Notes under the pieces: generated by a model
Told to the model about the DNA's origin: nothing
What the model saw: only the letters and a program-made list of their open reading frames with translations
Databases searched by the model: none
Shown here: piece by piece, positions 1 to 7,168 of the stretch
How the letters are laid out: the number at the start of each line of letters is the position of its first letter
Numbering within the stretch: position 1 is the first letter of the stretch
Program-made: the position numbers and the translations under genes
Source: Anaerolineae bacterium
GTDB taxonomy: Bacteria; Chloroflexota; Anaerolineae; Anaerolineales; Villigracilaceae
Reading direction: 5' to 3'
NCBI GenBank assembly: GCA_017303735.1
Contig: JAFLCF010000163.1
Span: 1,019 to 10,001, forward strand
DNA length: 8,983 bases

Positions 1-1
1 G

Positions 2-1564
2 CAAGACCAATTGCAAACCGTGATCCATAAAGCCGAGATCTTTGGCTTGCGCGCCGCCCGCCTCGATATTCGCGAAGACTCAAGCCGATTCAATGCCGCC
101 TTGAGCGAAGTCTTGCGGGCGTTGAACATCGAATCTAATTTTGAGACCTTGCCCGATGATGCCCGTACCGAATTATTAGAGCGCCTCTTACGGGACCCGG
201 TTCCGAGTCTTGCTCCAAGCCTTGGCGTCACTGCAGCCGCTTCTGAAACCTGGGCACTCTTCAAATTGATCGGTCGCACGAATGAGATCTATGGCAACGA
301 CCTCTTGGGTCCCATCGTCATTTCCATGACCCACGCCGCCGCCGATGTGTTGACCGTACTTCTGCTCGCCAAGTGGGGCGGATGTAAAACATTGCCGTCC
401 ATTACGCCGCTCTTTGAAGTGATTCAAGACCTGAAAGATGCCCCTGTGATTCTTGAACAGCTCTTCACGTCGGAATATTATCGTGAACATTTACAGTCTC
501 ACAATAATGAACAGATGGTGATGATCGGTTATTCAGATAGCAACAAAGACGGCGGCTATGTCATGGCGAACTGGTCTTTGTATCAAGCGCAAGAAGAGAT
601 CACCAAAGTAGCCGCCAGGCACAACATCAAGTTGACCATCTTCCACGGCCGGGGCGGCACCATTGCCCGCGGCGGCGGACCTGCCAATAATGCCATCCGC
701 GCGCAGCCTGTGGGTAGTATCAACGGCAAATTCCGCGTCACGGAACAAGGGGAGATCATCGCCTCTCGTTATGCCAACCCGGGCTTGGCACATCGTCATC
801 TGGAGCAGATTGCCAGCGCGGTCATCCTTGCTTCTGCACCGAATAAAAATAAAAAGGAAGTTATCCCTGCCAAATGGCGTGAGACCATGGAGACGATCTC
901 AAACGCGGGTTTCCGTGCCTATCGTTCTCTCGTGTATGAAACGCCAGGCTTTATCGAATTTTGGGAAGCCGCCACTCCTTTGGATGAGATCAAACGCTTG
1001 CAGATCGGGTCACGCCCGGCATCACGTGCCAAAGCTGGGGCGGTGAATCAGATCCGCGCGATACCGTGGGTCTTCTCATGGATGCAGAGTAGATTTAACT
1101 TGCCGAGCTGGTACAGCCTCGGGTCCGGGTTGGAGGCGGTGGGTGATCTGTCGCTCCTGCAAGAAATGTACGATGGCTGGTTATTCTTCCGTACACTGTT
1201 GAACAACTCCGAGATCTCTTTGCTCAAAGCGGATATGGACATTTCCGCCTTGTATGTGAGCCTTGTGCCCGATCAAAAACTTGCGAATGAGGTCTTTCAA
1301 ACCATCCGCTCTGAATATGCACGGACTTGTGATGCCGTGTTGCGAATCAGCCGCCATCAATCGTTGTTGGAATTGGAACCACTTACACAACAAGCTGTTC
1401 AACTTCGCAACCCATATGTAGACCCGTTGAATTACATTCAAGTTGAAACACTGCAACGCCTGCGCAAGTTGGATGACCAGGATGGGGAAGAGGCGAAGTC
1501 TTTGCGCGAAGTGATGGCGCTAACCATCAACGGTATTGCGGCAGGGTTGAGAAATACGGGGTAG
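2..1564 (+). CDS. ppc: Phosphoenolpyruvate carboxylase, C-terminal part (5' end outside window)
   Basis: Cytoplasmic anaplerotic enzyme: PEP + bicarbonate gives oxaloacetate + phosphate. The frame is open to the left edge, so the first TTG inside the window (11) is not a real start. About 520 of the usual roughly 900 residues are present. Visible family signatures are GYSDSNKDGGY (527-559), the glycine-rich catalytic loop FHGRGGTIARGGGP (641-682), the QPVGSINGKFRVTEQGE block starting at 704, LRNPYVDPLN (1403-1432) and the invariant C-terminus RNTG ending at the TAG stop. In E. coli the C-terminal Asn, an Arg near the LRN motif, a Lys in an 'AKAD'-like stretch and an Arg of the glycine-rich loop bind the inhibitor aspartate. 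Counterparts seem present here (LLKADMD near 1220), so feedback inhibition by aspartate is plausible but inferred. The catalytic N-terminal His lies outside the window. Very sure of the family. Confidence 0.98.
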   Translation, partial: QDQLQTVIHKAEIFGLRAARLDIREDSSRFNAALSEVLRALNIESNFETLPDDARTELLERLLRDPVPSLAPSLGVTAAASETWALFKLIGRTNEIYGNDLLGPIVISMTHAAADVLTVLLLAKWGGCKTLPSITPLFEVIQDLKDAPVILEQLFTSEYYREHLQSHNNEQMVMIGYSDSNKDGGYVMANWSLYQAQEEITKVAARHNIKLTIFHGRGGTIARGGGPANNAIRAQPVGSINGKFRVTEQGEIIASRYANPGLAHRHLEQIASAVILASAPNKNKKEVIPAKWRETMETISNAGFRAYRSLVYETPGFIEFWEAATPLDEIKRLQIGSRPASRAKAGAVNQIRAIPWVFSWMQSRFNLPSWYSLGSGLEAVGDLSLLQEMYDGWLFFRTLLNNSEISLLKADMDISALYVSLVPDQKLANEVFQTIRSEYARTCDAVLRISRHQSLLELEPLTQQAVQLRNPYVDPLNYIQVETLQRLRKLDDQDGEEAKSLREVMALTINGIAAGLRNTG

Positions 1565-1599
1565 GCTTGATATAAGAAATAAGCTATCGTTTACATAGT

Positions 1600-2361
1600 C
1601 TATTTTTCGCTAACGAAAAAGTTGTCTACAATAACCCTGTAGCCCGAATCCCCTGCTAAGATGCCAATGCCTTTAGAATAGAAAGGCTTCTCGTCAACAA
1701 ACGTGGATACTTTTTGTCCATTTATGTGAAAATCAAAATTGCCTTTATTCACAAGGACACCGAGAGTTGTGGGCTCTGGATATGGGCTTATTATTGTGCG
1801 AGTAGAGGGTATAACTATATTCCATTCTCCAGAGTTATATTTGAATAGTCGAAAAGTCTGATCTTGAGGATATATATCAAAAATATAAAAGGCGTTTTGC
1901 GTATCATTAAGACAAAATACCAATCCATATGATACGTTTCTTCCCTCCGCATCCGTCATGAAATCTGCTTGGATATAGTAGACTTCTTGTGATGGGTTGA
2001 ATATCTCACTTTGACTATATCCTATAACTGTTGAACCTTGCCTGTAGGATTGAATTACAAGTTTCTCGTCAATAATTTCTAATTTTCCGGGCGGTTTTAG
2101 CAGTTCCCATGAATGTTTATCTAAAGTAAAGGTTTCGTGTCGGGACTCCCAGCCATCTTCGGGTAGGGGTACCAATATTTGTGGTGTAACAATTGGTGTT
2201 GGGGTCAGGGTGGGTATAGGCTCACGGCTTTTTTTTTCTCGGTTTGAAAAGAAAAATGCAATTGAACTACAAAGAAAGATAAACAAAATAAGAAGAATCC
2301 TGAATGCCAGGGTTGTTACAGGACTTAATTTAGTACTTGAGGTGGTTTCACTGTTGCCCAT
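1600..2361 (-). CDS. Single-pass membrane protein with exported beta-sandwich-like domain (second of a paralogous pair)
   Basis: 253 residues, not recognised as a named protein. Order: short polar N-terminus; one hydrophobic helix (about residues 18-38) followed by the basic stretch NREKKSR; a Pro/Thr-rich linker (about 48-67, 'PTLTPTP'); then a domain rich in alternating beta-strand patterns ending in VIVDNFFVSEK. The layout resembles LamG/DUF1080-like concanavalin-fold domains anchored outside the cell, but I see no catalytic motif. Topology is uncertain, because the basic residues follow the helix. It resembles the upstream neighbour over the C-terminal part (YYIQADF / YFLQADL, TTLGVLV / NTLGIFA, FHINGQKV / FYINGMIV, VIVDN / VIIDN). 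The start lies 5 bases after the neighbour's stop with no strong Shine-Dalgarno, so translational coupling is likely. An A9 tract covers codons 42-45. It is AT-rich compared with ppc and clpC. A ligand- or glycan-binding surface role is a guess. Confidence 0.8.
   Translation of the reverse strand: MGNSETTSSTKLSPVTTLAFRILLILFIFLCSSIAFFFSNREKKSREPIPTLTPTPIVTPQILVPLPEDGWESRHETFTLDKHSWELLKPPGKLEIIDEKLVIQSYRQGSTVIGYSQSEIFNPSQEVYYIQADFMTDAEGRNVSYGLVFCLNDTQNAFYIFDIYPQDQTFRLFKYNSGEWNIVIPSTRTIISPYPEPTTLGVLVNKGNFDFHINGQKVSTFVDEKPFYSKGIGILAGDSGYRVIVDNFFVSEK
1603..1620. repeat. Short inverted repeat at the convergent ppc / membrane-protein junction
   Basis: TTTTTCG (1603-1609) and CGAAAAA (1614-1620) form a perfect 7-bp stem around a CTAA loop, inside the last codons of the minus-strand gene. 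It sits between convergent stops and could weakly end transcription, but the stem is AT-rich and neither side carries a proper T-run outside the stem. I see no better terminator in the 35 bases between the two genes. Confidence 0.3.
2229..2237 (-). repeat. A9 homopolymer tract inside the membrane-protein gene
   Basis: Nine T on the plus strand, read as A9 in the coding strand (GAA AAA AAA AGC, residues E42-S45), lie just after the predicted membrane helix. Deleting one A gives a stop (TGA) eight codons after the tract; adding one A gives a stop after a further Lys-Pro. Either slip would leave only the anchor and remove the exported domain. Confidence 0.9.
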
Positions 2362-2366
2362 TTGCT

Positions 2367-3158
2367 TTATTTCCCGACTTCTTGTATCAAAAGGTTGTCA
2401 ATAATAACGGTTTGTCCAGGGTCACCGCTTATAAAAAAACCAATGTATCCTTTATAAAGAACAAAGTTTTTTTCTATATGAGTATATGTATCGACAATCA
2501 TGCCATTTATGTAAAACTCAACCATATTGGCGTCTGCAAAAATGCCAAGAGTATTAGTTTCTGGAAATGGCTTGATTTGCTCGCTTTTCCCAGAAATCCG
2601 AGATGTCCACCCACTTTCATTGCTGTGATATGAAACATAATATTGACCTGTATCAGAATTGATTAAGAAAACATAAAAGTTGTTACGTTCTCCCCTGGCA
2701 TTGAATTTAATTCCTAGGTTTGAGATGTTTGGATCTTTTGGGCGAAGATCTGCTTGGAGAAAATAAGGTTGACCAAGTATGAGACATGTGCGACATTCGG
2801 CAACTCCATATTTTGTTTCTGACAGTGATTTAAGATAAAGTTCGCCAGATTCTATTTTGACCTCAGCATTCTTATCGTTGTAGCTTTCCCATAAATTTTG
2901 GTCTTCACTAAAGTCGTCTTCTAGAATTATTTCAAATTCTCTTAGGGCTTCAAAGTCGATGCTGGGAGTTGGATATATTGAAGGCAGATTGGTCGCTATT
3001 ACATTAACAGGTTTTGCTTGATTTGTTGACCCGCCCAGAAAATAGAATACGACTAGTGTGTATATAGCAATGCAGAAAAATAAAATATACCCTCCTGCAA
3101 CAAGGAATTCAGCTGTATAGTTTTTGGGAGTTTCTTTTGGTGTATTTATTTCAGGCAT
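2367..3158 (-). CDS. Single-pass membrane protein with exported beta-sandwich-like domain (first of a paralogous pair)
   Basis: 263 residues, function unknown. N-terminal polar tail (1-17); one strong membrane helix (about 18-42); a linker with Pro/Thr (about 50-66); then from residue 77 a domain opening with 'ILEDDFSEDQNLWES', a start typical of LamG/DUF1080/family-16-like jelly-roll domains in Chloroflexota proteins. It ends with TVIIDNLLIQEVGK. No glycosidase acid pair is evident, so binding rather than catalysis is more likely. C122 and C125 form a CRTC pair that would lie on the outer side of the membrane and is absent from the paralogue. The start is well supported by AGGAGG (complement of 3164-3169) 5 bases before the ATG and an extended -10 further upstream. 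It is the first gene of a two-gene operon transcribed divergently from clpC. Its AT-rich coding sequence is unlike the flanking housekeeping genes. The domain family assignment is moderate; membrane anchoring is solid. Confidence 0.82.
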   Translation of the reverse strand: MPEINTPKETPKNYTAEFLVAGGYILFFCIAIYTLVVFYFLGGSTNQAKPVNVIATNLPSIYPTPSIDFEALREFEIILEDDFSEDQNLWESYNDKNAEVKIESGELYLKSLSETKYGVAECRTCLILGQPYFLQADLRPKDPNISNLGIKFNARGERNNFYVFLINSDTGQYYVSYHSNESGWTSRISGKSEQIKPFPETNTLGIFADANMVEFYINGMIVDTYTHIEKNFVLYKGYIGFFISGDPGQTVIIDNLLIQEVGK

Positions 3159-3163
3159 ATTAC

Positions 3164-3169
3164 CCTCCT
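3164..3169 (-). promoter_or_regulatory. Shine-Dalgarno of the upstream membrane-protein gene
   Basis: AGGAGG on the minus strand with a 5-base spacer to the ATG at 3158-3156. It fixes the start of the 263-residue protein. Confidence 0.85.
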
Positions 3170-3195
3170 ATACTTAAATCTTGATGTTTTTTGTG

Positions 3196-3204
3196 ATTAT
3201 ATCA
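3196..3204 (-). promoter_or_regulatory. Extended -10 promoter candidate for the membrane-protein pair
   Basis: The minus strand reads TGATATAAT: a perfect TATAAT preceded by the TGn extension. This architecture can work without a good -35, and I see none at 16-19 bases. Transcription would begin near 3189, leaving a leader of about 30 bases that contains the AGGAGG site. Confidence 0.6.
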
Positions 3205-3256
3205 TGTATAAAATAGATGAGGTTTTAAGGAGTCTTACAGTGAAAGGCAAAAATAT

Positions 3257-3273
3257 ATAGGGAATCACCCTAT
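3257..3273. promoter_or_regulatory. Perfect inverted repeat ATAGGG-N5-CCCTAT, possible operator
   Basis: Arms 3257-3262 and 3268-3273 are exact reverse complements around AATCA. The size and symmetry suit a dimeric regulator site. It lies upstream of both divergent promoter candidates. There is no T-run after it, so a terminator is unlikely. Binding is inference; a chance palindrome is possible in a region this size. Confidence 0.35.
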
Positions 3274-3282
3274 CCATTCGTC

Positions 3283-3303
3283 TAGGTATTTCTCAAAAAC
3301 CTA
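3283..3303. promoter_or_regulatory. Imperfect inverted repeat TAGGT...ACCTA in the divergent control region
   Basis: TAGGT (3283-3287) pairs with ACCTA (3299-3303). After one A/A mismatch, three further T-A pairs continue inward around a CTC loop. A six-T run follows at 3307-3312. It could be a second regulator site or a weak hairpin; I cannot decide between these. Confidence 0.3.
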
Positions 3304-3385
3304 TCGTTTTTTGTCAAATTGTCCCTTTTGCCCCATTCTAGTAAGGAAACTCTAACCTTTTTCCTACAACGGGATTGGTGCTTTT

Positions 3386-3394
3386 TGGTAGAAT
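3386..3394 (+). promoter_or_regulatory. Extended -10 promoter candidate for clpC
   Basis: TGGTAGAAT combines a TGn extension with TAGAAT (5 of 6 to consensus). No good -35 is placed upstream. The predicted start of transcription is near 3401, about 20 bases before the clpC ATG and just ahead of its Shine-Dalgarno. GGGATT (3371-3376) and AATCCC (3392-3397) form an inverted repeat that brackets and overlaps this -10, so a repressor could act here. No CIRCE-like TTAGCACTC repeat was found. Confidence 0.5.
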
Positions 3395-3409
3395 CCCTCA
3401 AAGGAATTT

Positions 3410-3414
3410 AGGAG
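3410..3414 (+). promoter_or_regulatory. Shine-Dalgarno of clpC
   Basis: AGGAG with an 8-base spacer to the ATG at 3423. It selects this start over the in-frame TTG at 3375, which has no such site and would add 16 unconserved residues. Confidence 0.85.
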
Positions 3415-3422
3415 ACAAAATT

Positions 3423-5909
3423 ATGGCTGGCATGGAACGTTTTACACAGCGAGCAAGGCGTGTACTGAGCCTCGCCCATCAAGAGGCTGAGCGCGCCCGT
3501 CAAAATAGTATTGGTACCGAGCACCTTCTCCTCGGATTAATGGATGAAGAAGGCGGTGTGGCGGGGCGTGTGCTGCGTGAGCTGGGCATGTCATCTGACC
3601 GGGTGCGTGAGGTGGTTCAACGCATCTCGAACAGCGCCGCCGATTTCGACCCGAACCGCATCGAGCTGGCTCCCGAAACCCAACAGGTTCTCGAATATGC
3701 CGTGGAAGAGGCACGACGCCTCGGGCATCACTATATCGGCACCGAGCATATTTTGCTTGGGCTGGTGCGAGTCGACTCAACGGCTCTCGAAGCCTTAAGG
3801 CGACTTGGAGTCACGCCGGATCAGATCCGCCGCCAAACCCGCCGCGTGTTGAATGAATCCGCCTCATCTTCTCCCGCCGCGCCTGCTGGACCCACCCAAG
3901 GCAAAAGCGCCGCTGGAGCCAACAACCCCAAGACCCCGCTCGTCGATCAACTCGCCACCGACCTGACCTCTAAAGCCGAGGAAAAGAAACTCGACCCGGT
4001 CATCGGTCGCCAGATGGAAATTGAACGCGTCATTCAAATTTTGGCGCGCCGCACCAAGAACAACCCTGCCCTCATCGGTGAACCCGGTGTGGGTAAGACC
4101 GCCATCGTGGAAGGTCTCGCCCAACGCATCATCGACGGCGATGTGCCTGCTCCGCTCATGAACAAGCGCCTGCTCCAATTGGACGTAGGTTCGCTCGTGG
4201 CGGGCACCATGTATCGCGGTCAATTCGAAGAACGCCTCAAGCGCATCATTGATGAGTTGAAGCAATCGGGTGCGATCCTGTTCATAGATGAAGTCCACAT
4301 GCTGGTCGGGGCAGGAGCCGCAGGCTCTTCCGTCGATGCAGCTAACATCCTCAAGCCTGCGTTATCGCGTGGTGAGTTGCAAGTCATCGGCGCGACTACG
4401 CTCGATGAATATCGCAAGCACATCGAATCCGATGCCGCGCTTGAACGCCGCTTCCAACCGGTGCAGGTGGATGAACCCTCTGAAGAAGAGACCATTGAAA
4501 TTCTCAAGGGTATTCGTAATGCCTACGAAGAACATCATCATTTGGTGATCTCCGATGATGCTCTCAAAGCGGCTGCCCATCTTTCGACGCGGTATGTGAC
4601 CGAAAGATTCTTGCCCGACAAAGCCATCGACCTGATCGATGAATCCTCTTCGCGCGTGCGCATGTACAAAAGCCCTGCTGCGAAGCAAGCTAAAGACCTG
4701 TTCAGTCAGCTACGCCAGGCACGCCAGAATCGCTCACTTGCCAACGAAGAAGGCAACACCGAAGATGTGCGCGAATGGGAAGAACGCGAAACCGACCTCT
4801 CTGCACAGATCGAACGTCTGCGCACCGGTTGGGACCGTGCCAATAGCCCGGTTGTAACTGCCGAAGATATTGCCGAAGTCGTGTCTATGTGGACGGGTGT
4901 TCCGCTGATGCAGCTCACTGAAGCTGAATCACAGCGCTTGCTCAAGATGGAAGATGAACTCCGCAAAGCCATCATCGGGCAGGAAGATGCCATTATCGCC
5001 ATCTCGCGTGCGGTACGCCGCGCCCGCGCTGGTTTGAAGAATCCCAAACGCCCGATCGGTTCCTTCATGTTCCTCGGACCCACCGGCGTTGGCAAAACCG
5101 AATTGACCAAAGCCCTTGCCAAGTTCATGTTCGGCAGTGAAGATGCGGCTGTTCAACTCGATATGTCTGAGTTCATGGAACGCCACACCGCTTCTCGCTT
5201 GGTCGGTGCCCCTCCCGGATATGTCGGCTACGAAGATGCCGGTCAACTGACCGAAGCGCTGCGCCGCCGCCCGTATTCCATCGTTGTCTTCGATGAAATT
5301 GAGAAGGCTCATCCTGAAGTCCACAACATGCTGTTGCAGATCATGGAAGAAGGTCAGCTCAGTGATGCGAAGGGACACAAGGTCGACTTCCGCAACGCCA
5401 TCATCGTCATGACCTCCAACATCGGTGCCGATGTGATCAAGCGTCAGTCGAATCTCGGCTTTGCGCTCAAGCGTGATGAAGTCACCGAAGAAAAACTTTC
5501 GTACGAAGACATGCGCAAGAAACTGAGCGAATCGCTCAAGCGTGCCTTCCGCCCCGAGTTCATCAACCGCGTAGATGCCGTGGTCATCTTCCGCGCGCTC
5601 AACAAAGAGGACATCGGCAAGATCGTGCGCCTCGAGTTGGATAAGGTTGCCGACCGCCTCAAAGACCACGACCTGAGCTTGGTTGCCATTCCTGAAGCTT
5701 TATCGTTGCTGGCAGAGCAAGGCTACGACTCAGAGTTTGGCGCGCGTCCGTTACGCCGCGTGATCCAAATGAAAGTGGAAGACCCGCTTTCCGACAAGTT
5801 GCTTTCCGGCGAATTTGTCGACGGCGACAACGTCACCGTGAAAGTGGACGACGACGGTGAGATCGCGCTCGAAAAAGTTTCCGAGCCGGTTGTCGAGCCG
5901 AGTTTATAG
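3423..5909 (+). CDS. clpC: ATP-dependent Clp protease ATP-binding subunit ClpC
   Basis: 828 residues, the usual ClpC length. A hexameric Hsp100/AAA+ unfoldase that threads damaged or tagged proteins into the ClpP protease in the cytoplasm. Order: N-domain with two Clp_N repeats (about 1-145, '[16 protein letters not shown]' and '[12 protein letters not shown]'); a Pro/Ala linker; AAA module 1 with Walker A GEPGVGKT (219-226) and Walker B FIDE (D289, E290); a coiled-coil middle domain (about 400-475); AAA module 2 with Walker A GPTGVGKT (552-559) and Walker B FDE (D624, E625); and a C-terminal D2-small domain. NLGF (677-680) matches the L/V-G-F loop by which ClpC docks on ClpP, which argues for ClpC and against the disaggregase ClpB. 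The start is set by the Shine-Dalgarno at 3410-3414. The adaptor (MecA- or McsB-like) and clpP are not in this window. Codon use is GC-rich compared with the divergent neighbours. Confidence 0.97.
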   Translation: MAGMERFTQRARRVLSLAHQEAERARQNSIGTEHLLLGLMDEEGGVAGRVLRELGMSSDRVREVVQRISNSAADFDPNRIELAPETQQVLEYAVEEARRLGHHYIGTEHILLGLVRVDSTALEALRRLGVTPDQIRRQTRRVLNESASSSPAAPAGPTQGKSAAGANNPKTPLVDQLATDLTSKAEEKKLDPVIGRQMEIERVIQILARRTKNNPALIGEPGVGKTAIVEGLAQRIIDGDVPAPLMNKRLLQLDVGSLVAGTMYRGQFEERLKRIIDELKQSGAILFIDEVHMLVGAGAAGSSVDAANILKPALSRGELQVIGATTLDEYRKHIESDAALERRFQPVQVDEPSEEETIEILKGIRNAYEEHHHLVISDDALKAAAHLSTRYVTERFLPDKAIDLIDESSSRVRMYKSPAAKQAKDLFSQLRQARQNRSLANEEGNTEDVREWEERETDLSAQIERLRTGWDRANSPVVTAEDIAEVVSMWTGVPLMQLTEAESQRLLKMEDELRKAIIGQEDAIIAISRAVRRARAGLKNPKRPIGSFMFLGPTGVGKTELTKALAKFMFGSEDAAVQLDMSEFMERHTASRLVGAPPGYVGYEDAGQLTEALRRRPYSIVVFDEIEKAHPEVHNMLLQIMEEGQLSDAKGHKVDFRNAIIVMTSNIGADVIKRQSNLGFALKRDEVTEEKLSYEDMRKKLSESLKRAFRPEFINRVDAVVIFRALNKEDIGKIVRLELDKVADRLKDHDLSLVAIPEALSLLAEQGYDSEFGARPLRRVIQMKVEDPLSDKLLSGEFVDGDNVTVKVDDDGEIALEKVSEPVVEPSL

Positions 5910-5918
5910 ATCGAATAC

Positions 5919-5945
5919 GTAGGGGCGGGGTTACCCCGCCCCTAC
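5919..5945. repeat. Perfect palindromic element between clpC and the TPR gene
   Basis: GTAGGGGCGGGG (5919-5930) and its exact reverse complement (5934-5945) flank a TTA loop: a 12-bp, GC-rich stem. It begins 9 bases after the clpC stop and ends 7 bases before the next ATG, so it fills the space where a ribosome binding site would be. It resembles the dispersed GTAGGGGC-type palindromes I associate with Chloroflexota and cyanobacterial genomes, i.e. a REP-like element. It lacks a downstream T-run, so it is a poor intrinsic terminator, but it could protect the clpC mRNA end. No second copy is in the window. Confidence 0.85.
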
Positions 5946-5952
5946 AATTTAT

Positions 5953-7008
5953 ATGAATAAACAAGAACTTTTCAAACAAGCTGATTACACCTTCCAGCGC
6001 GGAAACCGCGAGTTGGCGAAGAAATATTTAACAGATCTTCTCACTGCCTACCCCGATGACGAAGCCGCTTGGATGCTGCTTGCGCGTGTTGTGGAAGAAA
6101 AAGAGCGCAAGGTTGAGTGCTTTGAGCGTGTGCTCAAGATCAACCCGAAGAATGAAGAAGCCAAACTGGCACTTGTCCGTGTGCGGGCTTCCATTAACCC
6201 CACGTTACCGCTCCCAAAGCAAATTAAAAAACAACAGCCAAAAAAGATAAGCCCATATCGAAACGCAATGCGCGGTGCGCTTGTGGCGGTCGTTGCTGTG
6301 TTATTGCTTGGAACCAGTACCTATGTCATTGCGCGGAATAATCCCGATTCGCAGGTTGCCAAAGTTCTTGCCATTACCACGTCCACTCCGGTAAGTGATT
6401 CTGCCCTGTCAGAAGATATTGCTCCGCAGACGCGAGCCGAAGTCAGTGAGGAATATCCCCAATATGCTCCACTGTTGGATGCCCTGCTTGGTTTTGCCGT
6501 TGAAAATGCGCAGAACGGCATGGATGGTGCTCCTGAACGCCCGGGCGATAAGATATTGACCTCTGACTCGTCTGGGCTGGAAGCCAAGTCTATATTGGAG
6601 AATAACCTGCCCCAACCCGGCACGATGACCACGGTTACGATCACCGAACAGCAGCTCACTTCATGGATCGCGATGGAGTTGAAGAATAACCCCGATCTGC
6701 CGTTGAACGAGATCCAAGTGTATCTGCGCGACGATACAGTGCAGATCTGGGGCATGGTCAATGGCAGTGAAGGTTCCACCTCTGCGTTGATTGTTGGTGA
6801 ACTCATGATCGGGGATAATAAATATCCATACTTTAAGATCGAGTCGATGCAGATCGGTCAGCAGGTCATTCCGGGAATGTTCGTTTCTCAAATGGAAGCG
6901 TGGTTGAACCAGTCACTCAGTGAGGCGATCAATCAGCAAGTGCCTGGGCTTTCGCTGGTGAGCCTTAAGGTAACAAGTGGGTTGATCACTGTGTCTGGGA
7001 CGAGATAA
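5953..7008 (+). CDS. TPR-containing single-pass membrane protein of unknown function
   Basis: 351 residues. The N-terminal cytoplasmic part (about 3-75) has two helical repeats of tetratricopeptide type: 'LFKQADYTFQRGNRELAKKYL' with 'YPDDEAAWMLLARV', then 'CFERVLKINPKNEEAKLAL'. A lysine-rich stretch (89-107) precedes one membrane helix (about 106-127), so the N-terminus should be inside and residues 130-351 outside. The outer part begins with a loosely structured Thr/Ser/Glu segment and then a domain starting 'TVTITEQQLTSWIAMEL' and ending 'LKVTSGLITVSG'. That pattern loosely recalls lipid-binding DUF2993/LmeA-like domains, but this is weak. No Shine-Dalgarno is visible before the ATG because the palindromic element occupies that space; the next in-frame ATG (6073) would cut the TPR. 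Probably co-transcribed with clpC (43-base gap). A scaffold linking a cytoplasmic partner to the envelope is a guess. Confidence 0.85.
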   Translation: MNKQELFKQADYTFQRGNRELAKKYLTDLLTAYPDDEAAWMLLARVVEEKERKVECFERVLKINPKNEEAKLALVRVRASINPTLPLPKQIKKQQPKKISPYRNAMRGALVAVVAVLLLGTSTYVIARNNPDSQVAKVLAITTSTPVSDSALSEDIAPQTRAEVSEEYPQYAPLLDALLGFAVENAQNGMDGAPERPGDKILTSDSSGLEAKSILENNLPQPGTMTTVTITEQQLTSWIAMELKNNPDLPLNEIQVYLRDDTVQIWGMVNGSEGSTSALIVGELMIGDNKYPYFKIESMQIGQQVIPGMFVSQMEAWLNQSLSEAINQQVPGLSLVSLKVTSGLITVSGTR

Positions 7009-7052
7009 TTGCCTGGGTTGTGAATCAAGCCCAAGTCTTAGAAAGAGCCGTG

Positions 7053-7083
7053 AAAAGTCCGCTGTTGAGGCGGGCTTTTGATT
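7053..7083 (+). terminator. Rho-independent terminator after the TPR gene
   Basis: AAAAGTCCGC (7053-7062) pairs with GCGGGCTTTT (7070-7079) over 10 bp with one T-G wobble and a 7-base loop, ending in TTTTGATT. It closes the clpC-TPR transcript before msrB. The A-rich left arm means it may also work in reverse. Confidence 0.75.
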
Positions 7084-7156
7084 TAACTATCATGCTTTCT
7101 TAAGGTAATTTTTAGCGGACGTGTTGTCAAAGGAGTGTTGAAGTTCATTGGCAGTG

Positions 7157-7163
7157 AAGGAGG
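7157..7163 (+). promoter_or_regulatory. Shine-Dalgarno of msrB
   Basis: AAGGAGG with a 5-base spacer to the ATG at 7169. It decides against the in-frame TTG at 7148, which would place this site inside the coding sequence. A weak promoter candidate (TTAACT 7083-7088, 17 bases, TAATTT 7106-7111) lies upstream. Confidence 0.88.
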
Positions 7164-7168
7164 CTGAA

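Noticed and set aside
2161..2220. G-rich plus-strand stretch that resembles a G-quadruplex motif
   Set aside because: It has GGGG, GGG and GGG runs but the fourth run is only GG at suitable spacing, and the pattern is explained by Pro/Thr codons of the linker on the minus strand.
2263..2275. Possible lipobox cysteine (C31) in the 253-residue protein
   Set aside because: The residues before it (IFL) do not fit the small residue required at -1, and the cysteine lies within the membrane helix rather than at its end.
3375..3422. Upstream TTG start for clpC
   Set aside because: It would add 16 residues that do not match the family and would include the promoter -10 and the Shine-Dalgarno in the coding region.
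4929..5669. 246-codon minus-strand open frame inside clpC
   Set aside because: It lies antisense to the conserved second AAA module and reflects the codon pattern of clpC. No Shine-Dalgarno or recognisable domain.
5919..5950. Intrinsic terminator after clpC
   Set aside because: The stem is strong but is followed by CTACAATTT rather than a T-run, so it is better described as a REP-like palindrome.
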